A DNA stretch of 64,000 bases from DATAES01 sp963802415. GTDB lineage: Bacteria; Actinomycetota; Acidimicrobiia; Acidimicrobiales; JACDCH01. The notes beneath the pieces were generated by a model. That model was not told the DNA's origin. It made no database searches and saw only the letters and a program-made list of their open reading frames with translations. This document shows positions 35,709 to 43,405 of this stretch, piece by piece. The position numbers and the translations under genes are program-made. Numbering within the stretch: position 1 is the stretch's first letter; every line of letters begins with the position of its first letter. The stretch is from contig CAWDIH010000001.1 in NCBI GenBank assembly GCA_963802415.1, forward strand, positions 310,001-374,000. Reading direction: 5' to 3'.

Positions 35709-37373
35709 TCATCGAAGCGAACCGGCGACGTAACGCTCCCGACACAGGGCTCGTTGCAGTTTGCCAGAGGAGGTTTTCGGCAAGGAGCCCGGGCGGACTA
35801 GGACAACGTCAGCGAGTGAGACACCGACTGATTTCAATACTGCTTGCGCGATGTTTCGACTCACCATCTTTGAGTCGTCCTTGACCTCCGCAACGATGAC
35901 CAATAGCTCGCGGCCGTTCTCCTGTTGGATACCGAATGCCACTGTGTTCCCGACCCGCACGCCTGAAACGGATTCAGCAGCTCGTTCGACATCTTGAGGA
36001 AGGATGTTGCGGCCGCCGACGATCACAATGTCCTTTAGACGGCCACAGACATAGAGCTCCTCCTCGTAAATATAGCCGAGGTCGCTGGTTCGGAGCCAAC
36101 CGTCCACCACCGGACGATCAATCATTCCTACGTCTCCGAAGTAGCCAGCCATGACGCAGGCGCCGCCGACTTCGATTTCACCAACCACACGTTCTGCGTC
36201 GATAGGGCCGCCCGACGCCGGCCGAATGCGTACATCGACGCCCTCGATCGCGCGTCCGACGCTCACAAACTGGCTTGCCGAACTCAACGCCGACACCGGA
36301 GCCGCACGGAACGCTGTTCCGAGGGTCGCAGCCTCCACATAGTCCACGCTCATGCCTGAGCCAGGCTCTGGAAATGACACCCCAAGGGTTGCTTCGGCGA
36401 GCCCATACACGCAGTACATGGACTCGGTTGCCAAACCCGCCGCTCGTCCAGCACCAAGAAATGCCGTGACAGTCCCAGGTTGAATTGGTTCCGCACCATT
36501 GAAGGCCAGTCGGAGCGAGTCAAGCGATATTCCAGGACGGAACGTCCGAGCTGCGACTCCGTACGCGAAGTTCGGCGCTCCGGTTACCGTAGCGCGGCCG
36601 TGCGCTATCGCGTCAAACCAAGACGCTGGGTGCGCAATGAATTGCTCTGGTGACATGAGTATCAGGCTCGCGCCGGTTAAGAGGGGCGTCAGAAAGAAGC
36701 CGACTAGCCCCATGTCATGAAATAGAGGGAGCCAAGAGACCCACACGTCGTCAGCGGATAATCCAGCGGACGCTGCTATGCCCCTTACATTTGCCACGAC
36801 TGCACGATGTGGGACCATGACAGGTTTCGGCGTCGTAGTCGACCCGCTGGTGAACTGGATAGTCGCAATATCTGCCGTGGTTACGGTCGAGGCAAGGTTC
36901 GGCGAGCGAGCACGATGATTAATGATGCGATTCATTCGAACAACCGGGCATGGAAGAGCCTCAGTCGGCAACCATGCGTTGATCTCGTCGCCAACGATCA
37001 GGAGAGACAACTCACTGATAGTCGCCATGTGTACGGCATCGACGATGATGTCCTCTACCGCTCGCCGTCGCCGAGAGGACGGCAGGATGACAAGCGTTGA
37101 CCCACTCAACCAGATTGCTTCAATCGTGATTATAAGGTCGCACGTCGAGTCGCCTATAACGCCGACACGGCTACCTCGACCGAAACCAGCGTCTTGCAGA
37201 GCACGCGCCACTTTGAGAGCACGATCGAAGCACTCCGTCCATTGGAGCGTTTGCCATCCCGCTCCCGTAGCGAAAGTTACGGTGCCGTGAGACTCAACTC
37301 CGGCACGGGCAAGCTCATCGATCAGGGTCGTTCCAGCTGTAGCGGTCCGGTACCGGTCAGGTTCGCGGCTCAT
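35709..37373 (-). CDS. fatty acyl-AMP ligase-like enzyme (AMP-binding superfamily)
   Basis: 554 residues from ATG 37373; the frame is open 18 codons further but this ATG overlaps the MauE-like gene end. Adenylation motifs are in order: IATIQFTSGSTTTPKPVMVP (A3, with T for the usual G), VSWLPLFHDMGLVGFFLTPL, NGAEPI, YGLAEATLGVSF (A5), WLRTSDLGYI (A7), GRLKDIVIVGGRNILPQDVE (A8) and PKTSSGKLQR with the A10 lysine. The FHDMGL and NGAEPI blocks point to the fatty acyl-AMP ligase branch, which loads acyl chains onto acyl carrier proteins. The ACP two genes upstream is the obvious partner. Confidence 0.85.
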   Translation of the reverse strand: MSREPDRYRTATAGTTLIDELARAGVESHGTVTFATGAGWQTLQWTECFDRALKVARALQDAGFGRGSRVGVIGDSTCDLIITIEAIWLSGSTLVILPSSRRRRAVEDIIVDAVHMATISELSLLIVGDEINAWLPTEALPCPVVRMNRIINHRARSPNLASTVTTADIATIQFTSGSTTTPKPVMVPHRAVVANVRGIAASAGLSADDVWVSWLPLFHDMGLVGFFLTPLLTGASLILMSPEQFIAHPASWFDAIAHGRATVTGAPNFAYGVAARTFRPGISLDSLRLAFNGAEPIQPGTVTAFLGAGRAAGLATESMYCVYGLAEATLGVSFPEPGSGMSVDYVEAATLGTAFRAAPVSALSSASQFVSVGRAIEGVDVRIRPASGGPIDAERVVGEIEVGGACVMAGYFGDVGMIDRPVVDGWLRTSDLGYIYEEELYVCGRLKDIVIVGGRNILPQDVERAAESVSGVRVGNTVAFGIQQENGRELLVIVAEVKDDSKMVSRNIAQAVLKSVGVSLADVVLVRPGSLPKTSSGKLQRALCRERYVAGSLR

Positions 37374-37866
37374 CGGCCTTCTGGGCGAAAACTGGCGTAA
37401 TGAGTACGCGGCTTGCCTCTGTGACAAGGACGATAAGGATCATTGCAGCTACTGCGAGAAACACGGACGCGGCAGTCAATGATGTCGAACCTCGAACTGC
37501 GGCCGCGCCCGCAAACACTACGAGCGCCGACGTTCGCACGATCGTAGGCGCACCTACATCCTCACGCCTTCCGAACGAGAAGCAACCGCAGGTCGTTCGT
37601 ACTCGGCGCAGCACAACTGATACCTGGGCAACCGTGAAGACCGCAAGCAACAGAGACGTCGCGGCAAGGCCACGTCGACTGTCCACTGGTAAGACGCCGG
37701 CCACAGCGATCTCCGCCATAACCACCGCTGCTCCGAGAACTGCAGTGAGGCCAGCAGGCACCCCGTAGCCGGCGAGGGCTTGGAGGAACTGTGGCCAGCG
37801 CAGCATCTTGCTGGATGCCGTCGCCAACATGACGACGAAGAAGAAGATCGCCGCAGCAGTGGTCAT
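37357..37866 (-). CDS. MauE-like membrane redox protein (DoxX/MauE family)
   Basis: 169 residues, four membrane helices: AIFFFVVMLATASSKML, AVLGAAVVMAEIAVAGVLPV, LLLAVFTVAQVSVVLRRVRT and AAVRGSTSLTAASVFLAVAA with a following segment. The CGCFSFG motif after the third helix is diagnostic of MauE-type proteins, which help form the disulfides of the methylamine dehydrogenase small subunit. Overlaps the ACP and the ligase genes by 4 and 17 bp. It probably serves the 12-cysteine protein at 40933-41529, or another redox partner of the cluster. Confidence 0.8.
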   Translation of the reverse strand: MTTAAAIFFFVVMLATASSKMLRWPQFLQALAGYGVPAGLTAVLGAAVVMAEIAVAGVLPVDSRRGLAATSLLLAVFTVAQVSVVLRRVRTTCGCFSFGRREDVGAPTIVRTSALVVFAGAAAVRGSTSLTAASVFLAVAAMILIVLVTEASRVLITPVFAQKADEPRT

Positions 37867-38126
37867 AACCGATTCGATGGACGGCGTGTTGAAGCAGAAC
37901 GCAGAATCTGCAGAAGATCCTCGACGGTTTCGATCTTACGCATATCGGACTCTGAGGGTTCGGCGCCGAACTCGCTGAGAACGGCGGCGATCTCGACGAA
38001 GCCCAGAGAGTCCACGCCTAGGTCAAGCTCGAGCCTTGCCTGCGGCGCGAAATGTGAAGGTGTGCGGTTGAGTGCGGTCGCCAAGCTTTCAATGAACTCC
38101 TGTTCCCGCATCGCTGCCATCTTCAC
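37863..38126 (-). CDS. acyl carrier protein
   Basis: 87 residues. LELDLGVDSLGFVEIAAVLS contains the phosphopantetheine attachment serine in G-V-DSL; helix I (EQEFIESLATALN) and helix III (IETVEDLLQIL) are where expected. Start ATG 38126, with ATG 38111 also possible. Overlaps the MauE-like gene by 4 bp and shares an operon with the acyl-AMP ligase, its likely loader. Confidence 0.88.
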   Translation of the reverse strand: MKMAAMREQEFIESLATALNRTPSHFAPQARLELDLGVDSLGFVEIAAVLSEFGAEPSESDMRKIETVEDLLQILRSASTRRPSNRL

Positions 38127-38127
38127 C

Positions 38128-39082
38128 TCACTCCGCCAAAGCTACCGTTCCGTACCAATTCCGTACGACGTCAGGCTGACCCTCAAAAACGATACTCCCC
38201 TGACGTTCACCGCACCGCTTGGCGCGTGCATGCGGCGTACCATCGGTGAAGGGCACGTCAGTGGGCGGCTCTTCAGATGAGCACGGCGCCGCGTCGACAG
38301 TCACGTGGATGGATGCACCATAAAGTTCGAGTTGACCGAACCCAGTGGCGTCTTGGCGCAAGAACCCCGGCGGCGCCGCCCACGAGAAGCGACCCGCTGC
38401 CGTCCTCGCTGAAGCTCACGCTCCTGGCCCAGAGACCGCGATTCGGCTCGGCCAAACCGCCCGCCAAGAGCCGGACAGTCCAGTGCGCCGTGTGAGCGAT
38501 CAGATACTCGATGCCGCGTTCATCGACGAGTGCCCACGTGCTTCCATCGGCAGCGGTGTAGCGCGCCAACTCAACTCCGCCACGGTCAATATTTCCGAAC
38601 TCGGCAGTCAGGTCCGTGGCGCCACAGGCTTCGCTGCAGTCGAGTCTTGCGCGTTGAACGACGTGCAGCCTTGCGAGCCCCTCTGCGACGTCGATCGGCG
38701 CCACGATGCGCATCGCCGTACCGTTCACGAGACGGACGCCAAACGAGCGGGAGCCGGCCGTGGCCGTCTCGGATACGACCCCCGTGGCCACGAGTTCGCC
38801 TAGCGTTGCTAAGTCTGTCGCCGCGACCGGCGCCGTGCTCGTTGGCGTCGAGGGCGGTCCGACAACCACCTGTTGGCTCGTGCGCTCATGGCGAGCGCCC
38901 ACAATCACTGCGAGCATGGCGAAGCCAATCACAGCGACAAATACAACACCAACGGCGATCTTGAGGTTGTGAGCACGTCGCGCTCTGCGCACAATGCCGT
39001 CCCAGACGGCGTCGATGTCGACCGTGCCCTCATGAACACTCGAGTTCAGTCGTTGGCGGATTTCGCTATCTGCACTACTCAT
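38128..39082 (-). pseudogene. membrane-anchored anti-sigma-like protein, frameshifted near its 3' end
   Basis: From 39082: a cytoplasmic N-terminus of about 38 residues (MSSADSEIRQRLNSSVHEGT), one membrane helix (IAVGVVFVAVIGFAMLAVIV), then an extracytoplasmic beta-rich domain (SRSFGVRLVNGTAMRIVAPI, WALVDERGIEYLIAHTAHWT). At the GGGG run near 38372 homology moves to another frame, DATGFGQLELYGASIHVTVD, which runs to 38128. The gene overlaps the sigma factor by 8 bp, the usual sigma/anti-sigma arrangement. One base restores about 317 residues. Confidence 0.6.
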
Positions 39083-39581
39083 TTCGTATTCCTCCGAGCG
39101 CTGGTGACAGTTGCTGTCGCACCTGGTGAAGAACGGCCTTGACGGTGCCCTCCTTCACGCCCAGTTGCCTAGCCACCTCCCGAACTGGAAGGTCAGCGAA
39201 GTAGAACAGGCCGACAAACGCTCGTTGCCGCGGAGTGAGCGCAGCAAGCGCGCGCTCCACATCTAGGCGCGCGACCAAATCTGCGTCTGTATCGCCGCGT
39301 TGCCGTGTGGCGCTGGCGAGCGAAAACATCTTCTGCGCACTACGCAAAGCTCTGCGGCGTTGACTCAGAGCGCGGTTGACGGCGACACGACGGACCCATG
39401 AGACAGGGTCGTCGTAGTCTCGAACCCGGTGCCAATGACGGACTGCTTGTACGAAGGCGTCTTGAACCGCCTCCAACGCAACGTCAGGGCCCCAGATCGG
39501 CGTAACCGTACGAACGAGCTGCTGACAGTTGTCTCGGAACAGGCGCTCGAGGTCATTCGTCTGATGCGGCGCCACGCCCAA
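39075..39581 (-). CDS. ECF RNA polymerase sigma factor
   Basis: About 168 residues (start TTG 39581 or GTG 39575). Region 2: LFRDNCQQLVRTVTPIWGPD, VALEAVQDAFVQAVRHWHRV, DPVSWVRRVAVNRALSQRRR. Region 4: ALAALTPRQRAFVGLFYFAD, LPVREVARQLGVKEGTVKAV. Complete sigma-2 and sigma-4, no extra domains. It lies between the Mau-like redox genes and the ACP/ligase genes on the same strand, so it may direct transcription of the cluster under control of the next gene's product. Confidence 0.88.
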   Translation of the reverse strand: MGVAPHQTNDLERLFRDNCQQLVRTVTPIWGPDVALEAVQDAFVQAVRHWHRVRDYDDPVSWVRRVAVNRALSQRRRALRSAQKMFSLASATRQRGDTDADLVARLDVERALAALTPRQRAFVGLFYFADLPVREVARQLGVKEGTVKAVLHQVRQQLSPALGGIRNE

Positions 39582-39636
39582 TTACACCACCCGGTGCTTC
39601 CAGCGGTTTAGTCCCCGGGACAAGATTCTTCCACAG

Positions 39637-40194
39637 CTAGCCCGCTGCCTCCCCGTCCACCGCTGCGACCAGGTGCCGGGCGGCGCTCCGCCACCTGTCC
39701 GCATAGATCGCGTACCGATGCATGTCGCGATACGCACCGTCTAAGAACTGGTGTTCGCGCAAGGTGCCTTCATGGCATGCATACCGATCGAGCGTGCCGC
39801 CGAACTGCGGAAGATTGGTGTCGAGGACATCAAGGTAGACCTTCCGAAAGTCCCACGTCTTGAAAGCGTACTCAAGAGTTAGAATGGCGGCCTCCATTAC
39901 CAAACCAGTCCCATGGGCGCGCGGAACGGACACGCTAGAGAAGTGACAGTAGCGGTCGACGAAGTTCGGCGAACTAAGAACGACAAGTCCTAAATACTCA
40001 TCGCTGGCTCGTCCGGCGACGACGAACTGGGCCAACACATGAAACCATAGCTCAGCGCTGACTTGCTCCGGACTGGGTGTTGAGCCGTGATACTTAACGT
40101 TGCCAGCCGCGGCGGGATCAACACTCAGATAATAGAGAAACTCGCTGTGGCTACCCTCCACCGTTTGCAGCACCACACGCCGACCGACAAGCAC
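39637..40194 (-). CDS. GNAT-family N-acetyltransferase
   Basis: 185 residues. YCHFSSVSVPRAHGTGLVME matches the acetyl-CoA-binding strand-loop (R-A-H-G-T-G), and FKTWDFRKVYLDVLDTNLPQ, EGTLREHQFLDGAYRDMHRY and AIYADRW are the C-terminal half of the fold. The GNAT at 61737 shares these positions (FRTWPFRKLY, EGVLKDHEFFDG), so the two belong to one subfamily. Substrate unknown; one GNAT group uses acyl-ACP as donor, which would fit the nearby ACP. Confidence 0.75.
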   Translation of the reverse strand: MLVGRRVVLQTVEGSHSEFLYYLSVDPAAAGNVKYHGSTPSPEQVSAELWFHVLAQFVVAGRASDEYLGLVVLSSPNFVDRYCHFSSVSVPRAHGTGLVMEAAILTLEYAFKTWDFRKVYLDVLDTNLPQFGGTLDRYACHEGTLREHQFLDGAYRDMHRYAIYADRWRSAARHLVAAVDGEAAG

Positions 40195-40195
40195 G

Positions 40196-40936
40196 TCACA
40201 GCACCTCCGCCGTAAAACCGACCGTCACGATCGCAATGGCGACAAGCTTGATCGGCTTAAGGGACCTGAGCAACGCAGCGTCCCATGCGCGCATATCGCC
40301 GGACATTGCTCGCGAGAGTGGTGTAGCTGCACGGCCAAAGCCGAATCCGGCGCCAGCGGCGAGCACACCCCAGAATGGAAGATCCAACAAGAGTATCGCA
40401 GACGCGAGGACATACGGCGCAGACGCTGAAACGAAGGTGAGCAGTCCGGTGCCCATTTCGAAACCAAAAAGCAGAGCTGCGTGGACCGCGCCACGATCGA
40501 AGATTGAGGTCGGCACCTGGCGATTAGTCTGGGGAAACGGCACTGCCGCAATGCCGAGGTCCTTGAGCACACCCGCCGCTGCGATGCACGCAACCAACAG
40601 CAGACCAACGGGTAGCGGCATCGAGGAGAAGAGTCCACTCAGGGACCATAGGCCTCCGGACGAGATCAACCCGCCCACAATCAGGCCGACTGCGAAGACG
40701 GACAAGATTCCGATATAGGAGTGAGCCCATCCCCGCCGCCCGGGCGAGGCCAACGCGTTAGCGCTGTTGTACGTTCACACAGACGCCGACAAGCTAAAGC
40801 CGGCGCATGCTCCCAGCCCAAAGTAGAGCATCGGCGAAAACTGACTTGATGCGCCAATCACCGCCATCGTCGCCAAGCCGCCTATAACAAAAAGAGGTCG
40901 AGTTGTAAACGGACGACTGTGCGCACCGATGCTCAC
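40196..40936 (-). pseudogene. polytopic membrane protein (MauF/CcdA-like?) with an in-frame TGA
   Basis: GTG 40936 overlaps the stop of the 12-cysteine gene (GTGA). 53 codons encode one to two membrane helices (PLFVIGGLATMAVIGASSQF, MLYFGLGACAGFSLSAS), then TGA at 40775-40777, then the same frame continues for 192 codons with about five more helices (IGILSVFAVGLIVGGLISSG, VGLLLVACIAAAGVLKDLGI, LASAILLLDLPFWGVLAAGA). Either a nonsense mutation or sequencing error in one gene, readthrough, or re-initiation at TTG 40753. Position and topology suggest the membrane thiol-transfer partner of the MauD/MauE-like proteins; not proven. Confidence 0.5.
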
Positions 40937-41529
40937 TGCTGTCTGCACCCAACCAAATAGCTGCAGATGGAGGGATTTGGCGGCATCGGGGGGGGATCAC
41001 CGTAGTTCTTGAATCCATCGTGGCACCGGAAGTCAGCAGTGTTGTAGAACGGCCAGCAGGGGTAGCATTGCTGTTTGTGACCCCACTTCCAACCGTCCCA
41101 ATAACTAGCGCTGCATTGGTCTGCGCGAAGGGTGAAGCAACCGAAGCACGTTCCATTGTTCTTGTGGAAGCCGAAGTAATGTGAACCCTGTTGACGGTCA
41201 CATGCATCTCCGAAGATCGTTGACGGCCCACACGGCCGATCGCAGTTTTCTAGGGGGGGAGTCTGGTTGTACCACCCGCCGGTATCGGAACAATCACCCT
41301 TAATCTGGTAGCCCTGCACCGTCCCGGAAGAGTGATTGGCGTACGCCTTTGGCATGCCGACGACACCTGCAATCCGCAGCGTCAGAACACTCGCCGCACC
41401 GACCACACCAGCACGCATCAGGGCCCGTCTACTTGGCCGTCCCGAAAACACCGGCTCGCGACGCGGGGCGGGGCCGGCACTAGGGCTGGGCTGGTCCAAC
41501 CGAACGACATCCGCTAGTAGCACCTTCAT
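40933..41529 (-). CDS. secreted 12-cysteine protein (MauA-like?)
   Basis: 198 residues. A Tat-like leader SRRALMRAGVVGAASVLTLR follows a 33-residue N-region. The mature part has 12 cysteines (C-D, ENC, RPC, DAC, GTC, FGC, DQC, QQC, YPC, FRC, SIC, VGC contexts) and several tryptophans (YWDGWKWGHKQQCYPCWPF). The small subunit of methylamine dehydrogenase is also a Tat-exported protein of this size with 12 Cys in six disulfides and a tryptophan-derived cofactor, and it needs MauD and MauE. I see no direct motif match to MauA, so this is a parallel, not an identification. ATGA overlap with the MauD-like gene. Confidence 0.55.
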   Translation of the reverse strand: MKVLLADVVRLDQPSPSAGPAPRREPVFSGRPSRRALMRAGVVGAASVLTLRIAGVVGMPKAYANHSSGTVQGYQIKGDCSDTGGWYNQTPPLENCDRPCGPSTIFGDACDRQQGSHYFGFHKNNGTCFGCFTLRADQCSASYWDGWKWGHKQQCYPCWPFYNTADFRCHDGFKNYGDPPPMPPNPSICSYLVGCRQQ

Positions 41530-42092
41530 TCAGAGGCACTCCTCATGGTCGTAGGCATAGAGTCCGGGGCGCTCGCCGCCACATCGTCAACCACGGCAAA
41601 CAGTCTGTCGATGGCGTCCGTGGATCCGAGCGCCGCGCTCGCCACCATCCCGCCGCCCTTCCCCACAATGACTGCTGCGGGCGTAGCATGCACCCCGAAG
41701 GCGTGGAACGCCATGTCGCTCTGTACATGTTGCAGATCGCGAGGCGCAGAGGGCGGCAAGTGTGGAGCTGATCCGCTCGGAGACACTATGGCGATCTGAG
41801 CGCGAGCAACCGAGTGATCGGCTCGCTGGAGGAGATGCGGCATTAGCTCTTCGCACGATCGACATCGACGTTCGGCAAATATGAGTACCGTGGCATTTGC
41901 ACGCTCATAAGCGATGCCATCCACCTGAGGTGCAGGGGTATTGCCGAGACGGGCTACGGATGTCGACGAACCAGGCCGTTCTCGGAGGGCCGAAGTCACA
42001 ACGTTGATCTGCCGGATTATTCCCACTAAGACAAGAGTCAGTATCGCGATCGCGATCCAAGCGAGAACAAGTGCCGACGCGACGAAACTCAC
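41526..42092 (-). CDS. MauD/TlpA-like membrane-anchored thioredoxin
   Basis: 188 residues from GTG 42092, just after the previous stop. An N-terminal anchor (LAWIAIAILTLVLVGIIRQI) is followed by a thioredoxin fold with the CxxC motif ATVLIFAERRCRSCEELMPH, and the cis-Pro region HAFGVHATPAAVIVGKGGGM. This is the layout of MauD, the periplasm-facing disulfide isomerase/reductase. With the MauE-like protein at 37357 it likely forms the disulfides of the 12-cysteine protein encoded directly downstream. Confidence 0.8.
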   Translation of the reverse strand: MSFVASALVLAWIAIAILTLVLVGIIRQINVVTSALRERPGSSTSVARLGNTPAPQVDGIAYERANATVLIFAERRCRSCEELMPHLLQRADHSVARAQIAIVSPSGSAPHLPPSAPRDLQHVQSDMAFHAFGVHATPAAVIVGKGGGMVASAALGSTDAIDRLFAVVDDVAASAPDSMPTTMRSASE

Positions 42093-42094
42093 GC

Positions 42095-42940
42095 TCAGGT
42101 CCCCCCGGGCTCCGTTGACCAAGCGCACAGACAGTTCGACATGAGGTCAACACAGGACTGAGGATCAGCCTGCGGCACGGGTACGCCTCGCACGACAGCT
42201 GTATCCGTTACGAGCGTGAGGTCGCGCAATGAGTCAACGCCATCTTCGTCTGCCTCATAACGCGCGTAAAGCTCACCACCGCGAACCGTCGTCCCGCCGT
42301 GCCTTGGAAGCCGCTTTGCCTCAACCGAGGTTAACGGCCTGATCTCAAGCTGGGTGGTCCCGCGTTCTTCCGTGACGATTGAGGGAGTCCGAGTCCAGTT
42401 CAGGGCCTTACCATTGGAGCTGCGCGCCGTCAGTCCGGAACGCCCTTCGGAGAGAGACAGGGTGGCAAGGATCTTCAGCAGCTGCTCTGTAGGTGACGCA
42501 GACTCGTGAAGGTACAAGGAGTATCGGTTACCCACCCACGCCAAGAAGCTCATCGGAACCCAGCGTTCTAGGCCCAAGTCGATGGTCTGGCGCTCCATGT
42601 GCGCGATCGTCACTTCGCCCTGTTGGGCCGAATAGTGCTCTATCGATACCTCGCGCCATTGACCGGACAGTCGCGCCGCATTCAGCATGACGTCGGGGAG
42701 AACAGGCAAGCTGGCCGTGAGTTCCCGACCTTCGAGCAAAACCCCGTTCGAACCATGAGACTCCAACGCGGAGTCCGTTTCCATCCCAGCCCGACCGCCA
42801 TCCAGAGCGGTCATTTCGTACGCGACCACGCCCACCCCCTTTGGACCGGCCACCAGCAACTTTCTTTTAACACAGATGTCAAGGGCGACGCGGCGAGCTG
42901 AGACCGGCCGCACCCGCGCCACCCTGCGGGTGACGCGCAT
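42095..42940 (-). CDS. hypothetical protein opening the Mau-like operon
   Basis: About 281 residues from ATG 42940; the frame is open upstream to 43084 and the true start is uncertain (GTG 42861 is another option). Beta-rich sequence (TASLPVLPDVMLNAARLSGQ, IDLGLERWVPMSFLAWVGNR, LKILATLSLSEG) ending with a cysteine cluster CVDLMSNCLCAW. No signal peptide or known domain recognised. It lies 2 bp before the MauD-like start and so belongs to the same operon. Confidence 0.5.
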   Translation of the reverse strand: MRVTRRVARVRPVSARRVALDICVKRKLLVAGPKGVGVVAYEMTALDGGRAGMETDSALESHGSNGVLLEGRELTASLPVLPDVMLNAARLSGQWREVSIEHYSAQQGEVTIAHMERQTIDLGLERWVPMSFLAWVGNRYSLYLHESASPTEQLLKILATLSLSEGRSGLTARSSNGKALNWTRTPSIVTEERGTTQLEIRPLTSVEAKRLPRHGGTTVRGGELYARYEADEDGVDSLRDLTLVTDTAVVRGVPVPQADPQSCVDLMSNCLCAWSTEPGGT

Positions 42941-43167
42941 CTGCGCTGGCCTCGACGACGTCGGTGGTATGGTCGACCAGGAGCCGGGGCGTTCGTAATC
43001 GCCGAAGCCATCGACGTCACTCGCGACCCGACATGCTTCAGGTATGCGACCGGTTCGTCGAGAGGATGCACGTGACCATCGCACGGACCACGCTCGTAGC
43101 AGGCCTTCAGCATGCGACTAATCCTCTCATCGATCAGTTTGGAAGCATTCGTCTCGTTATTAGCCAT
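42811..43167 (-). CDS. possible short ORF upstream of the Mau-like operon
   Basis: The first 65 codons (MANNETNASKLIDERISRML, KACYERGPCDGHVHPLDEPV, AYLKHVGSRVTSMASAITNA) look coding. The remainder is arginine/tryptophan-rich and overlaps the next gene in another frame, so either the natural gene ends by a lost stop near 42970 or it is the N-terminus of the 42095 protein separated by a frameshift. Unrecognised. Confidence 0.3.
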   Translation of the reverse strand: MANNETNASKLIDERISRMLKACYERGPCDGHVHPLDEPVAYLKHVGSRVTSMASAITNAPAPGRPYHRRRRGQRRCASPAGWRGCGRSQLAASPLTSVLKESCWWPVQRGWAWSRTK

Positions 43168-43405
43168 CTGGATCCCCTAGGCAGTTGAACGCAGCTCAGG
43201 TAAGCCTCGTGCTGGGGTACTCGCTGAGGCATGGCAGATAATCGAGACGCCGTTTCGGAATCCTGGGATCAGTCTCGGGCACGGCCCTGTTGAAGGCACG
43301 ACGACGAACCTGTGCCAGAACATGCCCCTACAACGCGCTGCCTGCTGGCATCGGCGGCGTGGCCGAAGTGCCGGTAGGTGCGAGGGTTCAGCAGAGGTTC
43401 AAGAC
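43168..43405. other. intergenic region between the Mau-like cluster and the Tad operon
   Basis: Contains the upstream region of the Mau-like operon and the end of the Tad operon. I see no gene and no copy of the 35-bp element here. Confidence 0.5.

Noticed and set aside
40775..40777. Selenocysteine insertion at the TGA
   Set aside because: No reason from the family to expect it, and no insertion element could be recognised by eye. A mutation or error is simpler.
40933..41529. The 12-cysteine protein as a ribosomally made peptide precursor
   Set aside because: It is too long, has a Tat-like export leader rather than a leader-core layout, and no peptide-modifying enzyme is nearby.
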